From: Phyllobacterium sp. T1293
GTDB taxonomy: Bacteria; Pseudomonadota; Alphaproteobacteria; Rhizobiales; Rhizobiaceae
Length of the DNA: 64,000 nt
Reading direction: 5' to 3'
Assembly (NCBI RefSeq): GCF_020731415.2
Contig: NZ_CP088273.1
Span: 1,617,001-1,681,000, forward strand
Shown here piece after piece: positions 1-8,869 of the stretch (its first letter is position 1; the number at the start of each line of letters is the position of its first letter). Position numbers and translations under genes: made by a program. Below the pieces are notes generated by a model. The model was given only the letters and a program-made list of their open reading frames with translations, did no database searches and was not told the DNA's origin.

Positions 1-147
1 CGTGCTTTCGCCGATCTCCAGACCTGGGTTGCCTCTGGCCAATTGAAGGTGGAGGAAGACATTATTGACGGGCTGGAGAATACACCGGCTGCGTTGATCG
101 GACTTCTGGCTGGCGAAAACCGCGGGAAGCGGATCGTCAAAGTCTGA
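1..147 (+). CDS. C-terminus of an NADP-dependent MDR-family oxidoreductase (partial)
   Basis: Only the last 48 codons lie in the window, and the reading frame is open from base 1 to a TGA. The segment GLENTPAALIGLLAGEN followed by GKRIVKV is the usual ending of zinc-independent medium-chain reductases of the CurA / leukotriene B4 12-hydroxydehydrogenase-like group, which reduce activated double bonds with NADPH in the cytosol. The catalytic and nucleotide-binding parts are off the edge, so substrate cannot be judged. A strong terminator follows 18 bases later. Confidence 0.75.
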   Translation, partial: RAFADLQTWVASGQLKVEEDIIDGLENTPAALIGLLAGENRGKRIVKV

Positions 148-164
148 TCACCCGTAAAATCCAG

Positions 165-195
165 ATAAAAGCCAGACCTGATGTCTGGCTTTTAT
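165..195 (+). terminator. Rho-independent terminator, probably bidirectional
   Basis: An 13-bp perfect stem (ATAAAAGCCAGAC / GTCTGGCTTTTAT) surrounds a 5-base loop. T-rich flanks occur on both strands, so it can stop the oxidoreductase transcript on the plus strand and the HrpF/NolX-like gene arriving from the minus strand. Confidence 0.85.
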
Positions 196-255
196 TTCTG
201 CGTTTCCCGTCAGGATTGATCCAGACGTTGCCAGCTTCTAGCAACAGGCACCAGA

Positions 256-3186
256 TCAGGATGTACCGCTGCCGGACTGCGGCCACTCATTATCCGGGAC
301 ATCCATAATGCCGCCATCCTTCACGCCGTCGATCTCGTACTTGGTCAGATAGCTGCTGAGCAGATCGCCAAAGTCATCGGCTCTCTTTTGCTGCTTGCCT
401 TCCGCAATCAAACCCGGAATCAGCATCGCCAATGCACCGACGCCCGCCGCAACCAACCCAAGACCACCGGCGGCCAGCGCCGGGATCAAACGCGCCATGG
501 TGGGAGCAAACAGCGCCATTCCGCCTTCGATGGTGGAAGCCAAGCCTGCCATGACACTGAGGGAACCTGCCGTGATACTGATACCACCAGTGACCGTATC
601 GCCCTTGCGGATTGCTTGCACACCGTCAAAGATGCCGTAGGCACCAGCAGCAATACCGACGATGCCACCAAGCCCCTTCGCGGCATTTTCGAACTTCTTC
701 AGGTTGGACGTCATAGCGTCGACGAGTTCGTCATCGACCACGCCTTTCACGTCTTTCAGGTAATCCTGCAAACCCTTCATGCCGCCTTCTGTCATAATCG
801 TGGCGGTCTGGATCGACCCGGTGGTGATATCGACGATTTGCCGGTCGGTGAGTTTGCCCGAACCGCTCGCACCTTTGGCGATCGTAACACCGGCCAGGAA
901 AAGGCCACTGACGCCATGAAGAACCCCCTTGTCCGCAGCGCCCTTAACCGATGAATCCGGGCTGAAAAGCTTAAGCTCGTTGAGCGTCTTTGCCCCCTGA
1001 CGCAGAAGATCCCAGTCGCCCCTAAAGGCTGACAATATCTGGTCTGGCCTTGTGACCGTCCCATTCGGATTGGTGAAGAACGCGGGATTGTCCTTGCTGA
1101 TCTGATCGATAAGGGCTTTTACCTTTTCCTCATCGAGGTCATCGCCGCCATTGATGCCGAATGCCTTTCTAAGATCTTTGAAAGAGGCGTCATTGAAGGC
1201 GTTTTCCTGCACGGTCTTGGTGAAATTGTCGTTGATCTGCTTGTCAAATTTCCCCGTAAATTCAGGGCTGAGCGCTGCATTATAGAGCGCGACTTCCATG
1301 CTGAAGGCACTGGCTGCCTTTTCGAACGAATTGGTCTTCATCAACTCTTTCAGCCGGTCGCCTGAGGCAAGCGATTTCTCATAGAAATCGTTCAGTTCAC
1401 CCGCATGTTTGGAATTTTTAACGGCGTTCTGGATTTCAGCCGCGTTCTTGATACCAAGAGTGCTCTGGAACGTCTGCGCTGATCCGTAGAACTCGGCAAC
1501 AACCGCCTGCTGATCCGTCTTGCCATCCTTCATCTTCGTGTCCCATAGGCTATTGAGTGCCTTGCCGGACTTGATATCGTCATCATAGGTTTTCTGCAGC
1601 GCGTCCTTGAGGCCCTTATTCTCTTCCAACAGCTTGGACATCTGCTTGGAGCTGTTCTCATTCATGTACTTCACAACGTCCGGGTCGCCCTCAAGCGTTT
1701 TAATGTGGTCGTTGACGTCCTGGAGCAGCTTCTCGGGATTTGGATGACTGCGAACACGGTTGGCTATGCTGACGATGGAATAATCGTCCTTCCACATGCC
1801 CGCGCTCGCTCCGCCGATGATCAGCTGCTGCGCTTTCAGCAATTCCTGAAGCGCGGCGGCTTTTTCTTCTGTCGAATGCTTTTCGGGATGTTCAAAAATA
1901 TCCTTGTCCAGCTTGCTCGTATCGGTGCCTGCAACGACATTTCCATCGGTGACACTGGATAGCAGCGTGATTGCCGAACCGGCATCCTTCGGATTCTGCT
2001 TTTCCATCCAGCTCTTCAGATCGTCCTTGCTGAGTTTCCCGTCGGCCTTGAGCAATGTTGGATCGTTCGCCGTTTCAAGCTTGCTGAAAGCCCCCGGCTG
2101 TGACCAGAAATTGAGCGCTTCCTTGAATTCCTGGCTGATTTGCGGGTTCTTCTCTTTGTATTTCTTCAAGGCTTCAGCCGTCAGATGTTCGCCTGAACCG
2201 GTCTTTCCCCTGATCGCATCATAGTTTTCGCCAAGGATGGCGGCATATTTGGCAATTGTTTTTGATGTTTCGTCAGCATCTGGATTGGCTTTTATGAAAT
2301 CCTTGTAACTGCTGATATCCTCGGGTTTCCTCAGCTCTTTGATGACCTCAAAGCCATATTTCCCAAGATCCTGAAGACGGCCAGCCTCTGTGCCATGCTT
2401 TGCTTCACCGCTCTTGGTGAACCCATCAACACTGCTATTGGCGACGTCATCTCCCGATAGCGCATTACCGTTCTCGTCATACATCGTTATGCGATCAAGG
2501 ATCTGACTTGCCCTATAGGCAGCATTGGCGTCCTTTTCAAAATCACCAACGCGTTCCTTCAGCATGTCCTTGATGCCGCTCTGGTTGCCCAGATTCTTGA
2601 GCAGCGGCGAGTCATTGATGATGTCCTGTGCCGAGCGTTTATCGCTATCAGGCAGCTCCCATTTGACGCCCGCTTTCTCAGCCTGCGCCCGCGCCTGTTC
2701 ATTGCCGCCAGCATTGGTCACATCATTGAGTTTTCCCTTGAGGTTGGAAAAACCATATTTGCCAAAGTCCTGCAGGCGGCCGGCCTCCGTGCCATGCCTC
2801 GCATCGCCACCCTTGGTAAAGCCATCAACGCGGCCGTTGTTCACATCATTACCGGCAATCCGGTTTCCGTTTTCGTCAAACTTCTCGACATGATCAAGAA
2901 CCTGCACCGCCCTGAACGCGGCGTCAGCATCCTTTTCGAAATCGCCGACCCGTTCTTTCAGCATGTCCTTGACGCCACTCTGATTTCCGAGATTGCGCAG
3001 CAGAGGATCACTATCGATAATATCCTGCGTCGAGCGATTGTCACCTTTTGGTCGATTCCAGAGGATGCCCGCGTCCTTTGCCGCATTCTGAGCCTGATCC
3101 CATGCCTTGACGGTTTCAGAATCTGCCGTACCCGCATTGGCTCGAACGGCTGTGGAATGGTTGATCTGTGCGTTGATTTTCGACAT
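256..3186 (-). CDS. HrpF/NolX/HrpK-like type III translocon-like protein
   Basis: The 976-residue product has two long direct repeats (about residues 35-147 and 168-279), both containing LLxNLGNQSG, KDMLKERVGDFEKDA and HGTEAGRLQD. Each repeat also has an EF-hand-like DENGN segment. A long charged helical middle follows, then glycine/alanine-rich hydrophobic stretches at about 838-860 and 871-930, and a short polar tail (KQQKRADDFGDLL, DVPDNEWP). Two N-terminal repeats plus C-terminal membrane segments is the known architecture of HrpF and NolX, translocon components of plant-associated type III secretion; I infer that kinship from architecture and remembered C-terminal motifs. There is no Sec signal peptide. 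A GAGG ribosome site lies 8 bases before the ATG. No other secretion gene is nearby, so it is an orphan here. It could also be a secreted effector with unrelated function. Confidence 0.6.
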   Translation of the reverse strand: MSKINAQINHSTAVRANAGTADSETVKAWDQAQNAAKDAGILWNRPKGDNRSTQDIIDSDPLLRNLGNQSGVKDMLKERVGDFEKDADAAFRAVQVLDHVEKFDENGNRIAGNDVNNGRVDGFTKGGDARHGTEAGRLQDFGKYGFSNLKGKLNDVTNAGGNEQARAQAEKAGVKWELPDSDKRSAQDIINDSPLLKNLGNQSGIKDMLKERVGDFEKDANAAYRASQILDRITMYDENGNALSGDDVANSSVDGFTKSGEAKHGTEAGRLQDLGKYGFEVIKELRKPEDISSYKDFIKANPDADETSKTIAKYAAILGENYDAIRGKTGSGEHLTAEALKKYKEKNPQISQEFKEALNFWSQPGAFSKLETANDPTLLKADGKLSKDDLKSWMEKQNPKDAGSAITLLSSVTDGNVVAGTDTSKLDKDIFEHPEKHSTEEKAAALQELLKAQQLIIGGASAGMWKDDYSIVSIANRVRSHPNPEKLLQDVNDHIKTLEGDPDVVKYMNENSSKQMSKLLEENKGLKDALQKTYDDDIKSGKALNSLWDTKMKDGKTDQQAVVAEFYGSAQTFQSTLGIKNAAEIQNAVKNSKHAGELNDFYEKSLASGDRLKELMKTNSFEKAASAFSMEVALYNAALSPEFTGKFDKQINDNFTKTVQENAFNDASFKDLRKAFGINGGDDLDEEKVKALIDQISKDNPAFFTNPNGTVTRPDQILSAFRGDWDLLRQGAKTLNELKLFSPDSSVKGAADKGVLHGVSGLFLAGVTIAKGASGSGKLTDRQIVDITTGSIQTATIMTEGGMKGLQDYLKDVKGVVDDELVDAMTSNLKKFENAAKGLGGIVGIAAGAYGIFDGVQAIRKGDTVTGGISITAGSLSVMAGLASTIEGGMALFAPTMARLIPALAAGGLGLVAAGVGALAMLIPGLIAEGKQQKRADDFGDLLSSYLTKYEIDGVKDGGIMDVPDNEWPQSGSGTS
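2350..3084 (-). repeat. Tandem coding repeat inside the HrpF/NolX-like gene
   Basis: Two coding units of about 336-339 bases (2746-3084 and 2350-2685) encode closely similar 112-residue modules separated by about 20 residues. Shared blocks include NLGNQSG, KERVGDFEKDA, VDGFTK and HGTEAGRLQD. The similarity is high enough to suggest an internal duplication still under selection at the protein level. Confidence 0.85.
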
Positions 3187-3558
3187 GTGACACGCCTCTC
3201 CTGTCGCTGTGACGTTTCAGTCCGGTTCGGTTAAGGGTCTGTCATAGTAAGCCCTCGCCTGTGAACGGCATGTGACATGTCAACCCAATTGTCTGGTGTC
3301 AGCAGGCACGCAGACAGGTGATTATTGAAGCCCGGAGCGTTCCTCTTTCTGGTGGTATGCAGAGTGAGCGCGTGCGGTTTTTCGGCTTTGGCTTTGAGTG
3401 CGGTTCTGTCGCAGATAGGCGATGATTCCGGCATTTCGCGCCGGATATTCATTCGCCTGTAAATCAGTTTGGGAAACAAAAAAGCCAGGTTCCTTGAGAA
3501 CCTGGCTTTCAGAAAACAGAGAATATAAGCCATGTTACTGAAAACATTCGGCTAAATC
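3187..3558. other. Intergenic region between the HrpF/NolX-like gene and tRNA-Pro
   Basis: No convincing gene is present. A 100-codon minus-strand frame exists but runs through the tRNA terminator and has no recognisable content. The region holds that terminator and the leader of the HrpF/NolX-like gene, including a TGACATGTCA palindrome. I found no clear tts-box or PIP-box sequence. Confidence 0.6.
3477..3509 (-). terminator. Terminator of tRNA-Pro
   Basis: A 12-bp perfect stem (AAAGCCAGGTTC / GAACCTGGCTTT) with a 5-base loop is followed on the minus strand by a run of T. It lies 50 bases past the 3' end of tRNA-Pro. Confidence 0.85.
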
Positions 3559-3632
<74 letters not shown>

Positions 3633-3773
3633 TCATTTCTCTGCCGGTGCGGAACCCCTAGAATACTGGACGTTTGAGTGCAAGAGGCGATTTGGCAGAA
3701 AAAGAACAAACTGCACACAAATGCATGGCGTGGGAGTTTTCGGCCCAAGAATTCCGCTTTACGTGTCACTTCC

Positions 3774-4517
3774 CTATTCTGAGAACTCTTCGAACATCTT
3801 GGAAACAACGGGCAGAAAATGATCCTCATACGTCAAGCAAGATTCATAAACACCGGCCAAAACTCTTCCCCGACCAATCTCTTCCCATTGAGGATGTTTC
3901 AATTGACGCCAATCGTTGTTCTGGGAAATCAAAAACTCCCTATCCATTGCTGTCGGATTTTGTTTCAAAATTAAGTTCGCCTCATCGGCAAGAGGCAGAT
4001 AGCTGGCCACCGCAGCTCGTTTTCTTGCTCGAGCTTGTTCATCCAAAACAAGCTCATAGACGAGATCGCCCTTTCCTCCTGCCGTCGCGGCCGAATAAGA
4101 TAATTCCGCTGGTTCGCCGTGAACTGACAAGCGCTTTTGAAGTACCGCCCCCATAGCCGAGGCTAAGTCGTGGACAGGATTGTAACCATCACTCGCATCC
4201 GCGATAATTCTGTAAGATTCGCGTACTCCGATGCAAATTTCAATCGACGAAATTACAGAAGCAAAAAACTCATGGTCACGGTGGGCTAATGCCTTATACC
4301 AATGCCTGTCAGAGAGTTCTCCGAAGACTGACCCAACGGACGATCCGGTATTTGCGATAATCTCACGGGAATAATGTATCCGCGACTTTTCCTTGCTCCC
4401 AGAACCGTCGGTAAGAAAGAAAACAAGAGGTTGGTTCAATTCCATCCAATGATAAATTCGTAGCTCATGTCCAGGATGAGCCAGAAGCAGGATACTTAGC
4501 GTTTCTTTGCTTTTCAT
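3774..4517 (-). CDS. PIG-L/LmbE-like protein with a variant metal motif
   Basis: The 247-residue protein begins with a beta strand leading into AHPGHE (residues 13-18), then VFFLTDGSGS (32-41). This matches the start of PIG-L/LmbE N-acetylglucosaminyl deacetylases, whose motif is AHPDDE followed by TDGE. Here the catalytic Asp position is Gly16 and the next metal-ligand Asp is His17, so metal chemistry may be altered or lost. A later HRDH motif (79-82) could supply ligands. It sits divergently, 47 bases from a glycosyltransferase, which fits a role in sugar or glycan modification. Base composition is more AT-rich than the core genes. The fold assignment is inference from motifs. Confidence 0.6.
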   Translation of the reverse strand: MKSKETLSILLLAHPGHELRIYHWMELNQPLVFFLTDGSGSKEKSRIHYSREIIANTGSSVGSVFGELSDRHWYKALAHRDHEFFASVISSIEICIGVRESYRIIADASDGYNPVHDLASAMGAVLQKRLSVHGEPAELSYSAATAGGKGDLVYELVLDEQARARKRAAVASYLPLADEANLILKQNPTAMDREFLISQNNDWRQLKHPQWEEIGRGRVLAGVYESCLTYEDHFLPVVSKMFEEFSE

Positions 4518-4564
4518 GATTTAGTCAGATCCCGGGTTCGCAGCAGTAATGGTGGAAAATATAA

Positions 4565-5866
4565 GTGCGTATTCTTATAACTAATTTTATTTTCGGAACG
4601 CGATCCGGGACAGAAAATGTCGCTGAACTTTTGGCTGATTCACTTAGAATTGCTGGCCACGACGTGATGATTTTTGCTCCCACTTTAGTCGACGATGCTC
4701 ACTGGATGCTTCATACAGGACATTTGATCTATAATGACATAGACCATATACCCTATCGACCGGATGTTATTCATGCGCATCATGTTTCCCCATGCTTTAT
4801 CGCGATGCTGCGCTTTCCCGATGTACCGGTCGTGTACACATGCCATAGCTCGACGTTCGAACTTGAAGCGCCTTTGTTACACCCGCAAATCAAACACTAT
4901 GTAGCGGTCGACGAAGCTTGCAAAGATAGATGCCTTTCAAGAGGCGTTCCTGCAGACCGATTGACTGTCATCCACAATGCGGTCGATGCTTTACGTTATA
5001 TCTCTAGGCCTCCCCTTCCCGATCGACCCAAACATGCACTCTTGCTCACCAAATTGACCGGGGTTGCTGAACCGGTAAAGCGTGCATGCGCGGAAATGAA
5101 CATTGCTCTAGACGAACTTGGTCGAGGCACGAACAGGTTCTCCAATGAACTTGAAAAAGAACTGCCTAAATACGACATCGTGTTTGCGACGGCTCGCATG
5201 GCTCTGGAAGCCGCCTTTGTCGGATGTGCCGTGATTGTATGTGATGCCAGAGGCTTTGCTGGGCTCATAACCTCCAAGAACGTTGCGCTTTGGCGCAAGA
5301 ACAACTTTGGTGTGCGGTTATTAACTCGCCCGACAACCTACGATCTTTTGCAAGAATCTATCAAACGCTACGACGCAAACGATGCAGCAAACGTTACCAA
5401 TTATGTACGCCTGCATGCCCCGGCAGACAAATATATCTCCCAATACGAAAAACTTTATCGTTCCGCCATTAAAGCAGGATCAGCCCATATATCAGCACTT
5501 GGCTCTGCCAATGGCCGATGGGCTCAGGAGTTGGTCGCAACGGCAGAAAAACGACTTTGGTTTCGTATAGCATCTGAAATGGGTTGGATGCCAAACACCA
5601 AAACTGTTGAGCTAATGCTGGATCAATCGAAATCAGACGTTCTCACTGAGCTACGCTCAATTGCTGAGCGTCAATCGGATAGCGCAGGCACCTTGGAAAC
5701 GCACATTGAATCGTTGAAAACCAAAATTGATGCACTTGATCGTGAAGTTTTGTCATCCATAGACATTCTTATGAATTTAAAGGCGATGTATCAAGCGTTA
5801 GTGCCTTCCTTTTTGAGACGGATGGGGGCTCAATTGCGCGCCCGTTCAAAGCGTGGAAAATCATAA
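4565..5866 (+). CDS. Glycosyltransferase, GT4-like, with C-terminal coiled coil
   Basis: The N-terminus (RILITNFIFGTRSGTENVAELL) and the segments HAHHVSPCF, PVVYTCHSS and VIHNAVD are those of GT-B fold glycosyltransferases of family 4; the last precedes the nucleotide-sugar domain. The usual E-x7-E motif is only weakly represented around MALEAAFVGCAVIV. Residues from about 355 onward are helical and coiled-coil-like, then basic, suggesting membrane or partner contact. The start is a GTG; no strong ribosome site is visible. The product probably acts in the cytoplasm on surface or capsular glycan. It is divergent from the PIG-L-like gene and shares its AT-rich composition, consistent with transfer. 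Confidence 0.75.
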   Translation: MRILITNFIFGTRSGTENVAELLADSLRIAGHDVMIFAPTLVDDAHWMLHTGHLIYNDIDHIPYRPDVIHAHHVSPCFIAMLRFPDVPVVYTCHSSTFELEAPLLHPQIKHYVAVDEACKDRCLSRGVPADRLTVIHNAVDALRYISRPPLPDRPKHALLLTKLTGVAEPVKRACAEMNIALDELGRGTNRFSNELEKELPKYDIVFATARMALEAAFVGCAVIVCDARGFAGLITSKNVALWRKNNFGVRLLTRPTTYDLLQESIKRYDANDAANVTNYVRLHAPADKYISQYEKLYRSAIKAGSAHISALGSANGRWAQELVATAEKRLWFRIASEMGWMPNTKTVELMLDQSKSDVLTELRSIAERQSDSAGTLETHIESLKTKIDALDREVLSSIDILMNLKAMYQALVPSFLRRMGAQLRARSKRGKS

Positions 5867-6048
5867 ATCCCAACCCCATTTCGCCAGCCCCCGACATTTT
5901 TTCGTGGCATGAGGAACAAAACAAACCATCGCCGGTTTGTATTGTGTTAGAACTAGAGTTCTGACGGGGCCAGTTGTGCGCCACGCACACTTCATTTGGC
6001 TCCGCTCCATTCACTGACGTGACATCTCAAAAGCTTGGAGTTTTGCAA
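5867..6048. other. Short intergenic gap
   Basis: It contains the leader of the following small gene, with a ribosome site (CTTGGAG) 8 bases before that gene's ATG. The upstream in-frame extension from 5974 has no ribosome site and is not included. Nothing else was recognised. Confidence 0.4.
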
Positions 6049-6444
6049 ATGACAGATAAGATCGGGATCACGGATGATGCAGCATTTGAACTTGCCGCAC
6101 ACATCGCCGACAAGCAAAAAGCGAAACTGCCGGAACAGCTTAGCAGTCAGATCAGCGATGCGGAAATGCAGATCGGCGAGACATGGTTCGCCTGGGGCAT
6201 TTTCGGTGCCATCACCAGCGATCGCAAAAGACGTCAAAAGCTTCTAGCCGATTATCTGAACCTTAAGATTCAACCGCAAAGCGATGTCCAAAAGATCGTA
6301 ACGGATATCACAACTCTGGAAAGTGCCGACAACCAGCTGTTCAATGCTATCGCGGCGGCGGGACGGCAGGCTTATCACGAAGATGATGATGTCCATCTGA
6401 GCAAGATTGCCGGAATTTTTCTCAACGTCATCAAAAACCATTGA
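6049..6444 (+). CDS. Unknown 131-residue cytosolic protein
   Basis: I do not recognise this family. The start is the ATG preceded by CTTGGAG at 8 bases, giving MTDKIGITDDAAFELA. The product is soluble and mostly helical in appearance, with a central WFAWGIFGAITSDRKRR segment and an acidic stretch YHEDDDVH near the C-terminus. No signal peptide or membrane segment is visible. It stands alone between two glycosyltransferase genes on the same strand, so a glycan-related role is possible, but that is only context. Confidence 0.6.
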   Translation: MTDKIGITDDAAFELAAHIADKQKAKLPEQLSSQISDAEMQIGETWFAWGIFGAITSDRKRRQKLLADYLNLKIQPQSDVQKIVTDITTLESADNQLFNAIAAAGRQAYHEDDDVHLSKIAGIFLNVIKNH

Positions 6445-6640
6445 TCACGGATTATGGGGATTTGACCCTCGAACAAATCTTCAACTTCCGCACATATTCG
6501 GGCGAGCAACCCGGCAGCGCTATTGAATATTTTCTGACTAATAATTAGTTGTCTCCTAACTTCGTTCCGGGCGAGCCTTGGCGAGCACGGAAAGTGCCGT
6601 CTGCAGTGTATTTCCCGATGCGGCAAACCGGGGAAACCGC
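6445..6640. other. Intergenic gap before the GT2-type gene
   Basis: No gene was recognised. An in-frame extension of the next gene to a TTG at 6578 exists, but it lacks a ribosome site and the encoded stretch is unlike the family start. Confidence 0.4.
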
Positions 6641-7678
6641 ATGCCAATCCAGTATCCTATATCCGACCCGGCGGATTGGCGGCGTCTCGATAGACCGTCA
6701 TTCCTAAGACGGGCCAAAGCAAGCCTTTATCATTATACCTATCCAGCTGCGTTCACCGCACCGCGCAAAAATCTTCTGACCAAGGTTTCTGGACCTTCTG
6801 CTCATCCCGTCCAAGACGATGTTTTGGCGATCTGCATCGTCAAAAATGCGATCGGCTATATCAATTCTTTTTTGCGATACTACCGAAAGCTTGGTGTCAC
6901 GCGCTTTGCCTTTGTCGACGATCAATCAAACGACGGTACATCAGACATATTACGCAATGCGCCTGATGTGGATCTTTACACCTCGCCCATTCGCTATTCG
7001 GAAGCGGCACGCGGAAAAGCATGGCGCGATGCGCTCTTCAAGATCTACGGCGCAAACCGGTGGTATCTGTCTCTTGATGCGGATGAGTTTCTTGTGTTCC
7101 CCGATAGCGAGACCATGACGTTGCCGGATTTCATTCGGCAACTGGAGGAGGCCGGAATGCAGCGATGCCATGCGCCGATGCTCGATCTCTACCCTGAAGG
7201 TCCACTGAACGGCGATGAGTTTGTCGATGATGGCAGCAGATGGCCATTTGATGTATCGTCAAATTTCGATGGCGACAGCTATACGATCAAACTGGAGCGC
7301 TATGGTACATCGGTGCGCGGTGGCCCGCGAAAACGATTCTTCGGCCGTGACATGCGGCTATCCAAATTTCCCCTCATCTGGGTCGATAAAGCCACGAGCT
7401 ATGAGCGGGGCAGTATCCATGGTCCGGGACCATGCAGCCGCAATTTTGTTCCGATCACGGCCGTCCTGCTGCATTACCGCTTCTCCAACCAGTCGATCAA
7501 TGAATTCAAAAACATCGTCAGCCAAGGCGGCCATGCGGACGGCGGCGCACATTATGGTGCAATTCTTGATCACCCCGATTTTTCAGAAGATTTTACGCTG
7601 GCATATGATGGTTCGGTGAAATTTTCCGGTTCAGCAGATCTCGTTGAACGGGGTTTTATGATGAAATTGCCAAGCTGA
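6641..7678 (+). CDS. Glycosyltransferase family 2-like protein (Glyco_tranf_2_4 type)
   Basis: From the ATG at this position the product is 345 residues. The core VLAICIVKNAIGYINSFLRY, FVDDQSNDGTSDIL and WYLSLDADEFLVF is typical of the group in which a GT-A domain is preceded by an ENE/KNA-type strand and carries a DxD metal site (here Asp-Ala-Asp). The C-terminal third, with HYRFSN and EFKNIVSQGG, also fits this family. The TTG start 21 codons upstream has no ribosome site, whereas GGGGA precedes the ATG. It probably transfers a sugar to a surface polysaccharide or lipid; donor and acceptor cannot be read from sequence. It is part of the accessory glycan cluster. Confidence 0.75.
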   Translation: MPIQYPISDPADWRRLDRPSFLRRAKASLYHYTYPAAFTAPRKNLLTKVSGPSAHPVQDDVLAICIVKNAIGYINSFLRYYRKLGVTRFAFVDDQSNDGTSDILRNAPDVDLYTSPIRYSEAARGKAWRDALFKIYGANRWYLSLDADEFLVFPDSETMTLPDFIRQLEEAGMQRCHAPMLDLYPEGPLNGDEFVDDGSRWPFDVSSNFDGDSYTIKLERYGTSVRGGPRKRFFGRDMRLSKFPLIWVDKATSYERGSIHGPGPCSRNFVPITAVLLHYRFSNQSINEFKNIVSQGGHADGGAHYGAILDHPDFSEDFTLAYDGSVKFSGSADLVERGFMMKLPS

Positions 7679-7964
7679 TCGCGGCCACAACGGTAAGTGC
7701 CGCAAGTTTTGCAACTTGCAATATTGTGATCGCCACCTCAGTTTCGCATCAGGTTCAGATAATCCTCTGCTCAGCTTGCGATGGTATCAACCGGTCGTTG
7801 TCGCCTTCGGACAACGCGAGGCCCGGCCACTTCATCACCCCCCCGATGCCCCGCCGGGCCTCACCTCTCGGTACAGCACACATTTGCACAGTCGTTTTGC
7901 AATTCACATCACCTCTGCACATAACGGGATTGGAACAGACAGGTGAATGGGGTATCTGGGACCG
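7679..7964. other. Intergenic region, no gene seen
   Basis: Overlapping open frames of about 75 codons occur on both strands but none has a ribosome site or recognisable sequence. I see no repeat or strong hairpin. Confidence 0.4.
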
Positions 7965-8294
7965 ATGAAACCCGCTCAAATCATTGCGTGGCTGTTGTTC
8001 GCCGCCATACTTTTCATAACCGTTGATCCAATCAATCTGCGACCGGAGAGCGGTCTGCCTGTCAATGTCGAGCGTTTTCTTGCTTTTGCAGTGCTTGGTT
8101 TTGTCTTTGCGTTGGCCTATCCCAAGCGCTGGTTATTGATCCTGCTTTTGGTGATTGGCGCGGCCTTTGGATTTGAGCTCGCCCAGATGCTGGCGCCGAC
8201 ACGGCATGCAAGACTGCTGGATGCCGTGTTCAAAGCAGCCGGCGGTATATCAGGTGTGCTTGTGAGCAATATTTTTCTGCGCATTTTCCGCTAG
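7965..8294 (+). CDS. VanZ-like small membrane protein
   Basis: The product is about 109 residues with four hydrophobic helices. PINLRP after helix 1, VERFLAFAVLGFVFA, and GFELAQMLAPTRHARLLDAVFKAAGG are the family pattern of VanZ-like proteins, which conserve an E-Q/R pair around helix 3 and a D in the loop before the last helix. Function is unknown in most bacteria. The start is uncertain: an ATG 18 bases upstream is possible but has AGGTGA abutting it too closely. It is convergent with the cysteine hydrolase, overlapping it by 4 bases. Confidence 0.7.
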   Translation: MKPAQIIAWLLFAAILFITVDPINLRPESGLPVNVERFLAFAVLGFVFALAYPKRWLLILLLVIGAAFGFELAQMLAPTRHARLLDAVFKAAGGISGVLVSNIFLRIFR

Positions 8295-8869
8295 CAGGCC
8301 AGATTGACCGCTTGAAACGAAATGTCTGTTGCAGTGCCCACCAGAATGATTTCGTCCCCCAATGACCATTCAGCAGCACGGGCGGCCATTCTGGCCGGGA
8401 CAGGTTCTGAACCACCCGGCCCTTCGGGCACGTCATAGGTTGCGTGAGCATCATGGGCCAATATAACGGAAAATCCCTTTTGCATCGCCGTGCGTGCCGT
8501 CGCTGCGAGGCACATTTCCGACTGCATGCCACAGATCGCCAGTGATCCAACGCCGCATGCGGTCAGTAAATGCTCAAGCTCAGTTCCATCAAAACCGTCA
8601 TCAACTGCCTTGCGCACAACATGCTCACCAGCTTTCACCGGAAAGAATAATTGCCAGCCATCCGTTTCCGGTTCATCGGGTGCGCCCGGAGATCCATCAT
8701 TTTGAACAAAAATAACGGGAACTTCCGCTGCACGGGCATTGGCAAGAAGCGTTTCAATGGCCCCTTGAAGCTGGATGTGATCGGGAACGGCAGCGTCTCC
8801 TGCAATGAAAGCATTTTGCACATCCACAACCACAAGGGCATTGGCCATCTTGCTTTCAATAAACGTCAC
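8291..8869 (-). CDS. Cysteine hydrolase, isochorismatase family
   Basis: The 192-residue protein has the three features of the isochorismatase-like amidohydrolases: VVVDVQNAF with the catalytic Asp, VVRKAVDDGF with the catalytic Lys, and AICGMQSEMCLAATAR with the nucleophilic Cys. The family hydrolyses C-N or vinyl-ether bonds in small amides; the substrate is not predictable. I chose the GTG start because GGGAGG lies 8 bases before it, while the internal ATG at codon 8 has no ribosome site. It stands alone on the minus strand, in front of a long gap leading to the porin. Confidence 0.85.
   Translation of the reverse strand: MTFIESKMANALVVVDVQNAFIAGDAAVPDHIQLQGAIETLLANARAAEVPVIFVQNDGSPGAPDEPETDGWQLFFPVKAGEHVVRKAVDDGFDGTELEHLLTACGVGSLAICGMQSEMCLAATARTAMQKGFSVILAHDAHATYDVPEGPGGSEPVPARMAARAAEWSLGDEIILVGTATDISFQAVNLAC

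Noticed and set aside
3231..3533. 100-codon minus-strand frame between the HrpF/NolX-like gene and tRNA-Pro
   Set aside because: It spans the tRNA terminator and shows no motif.
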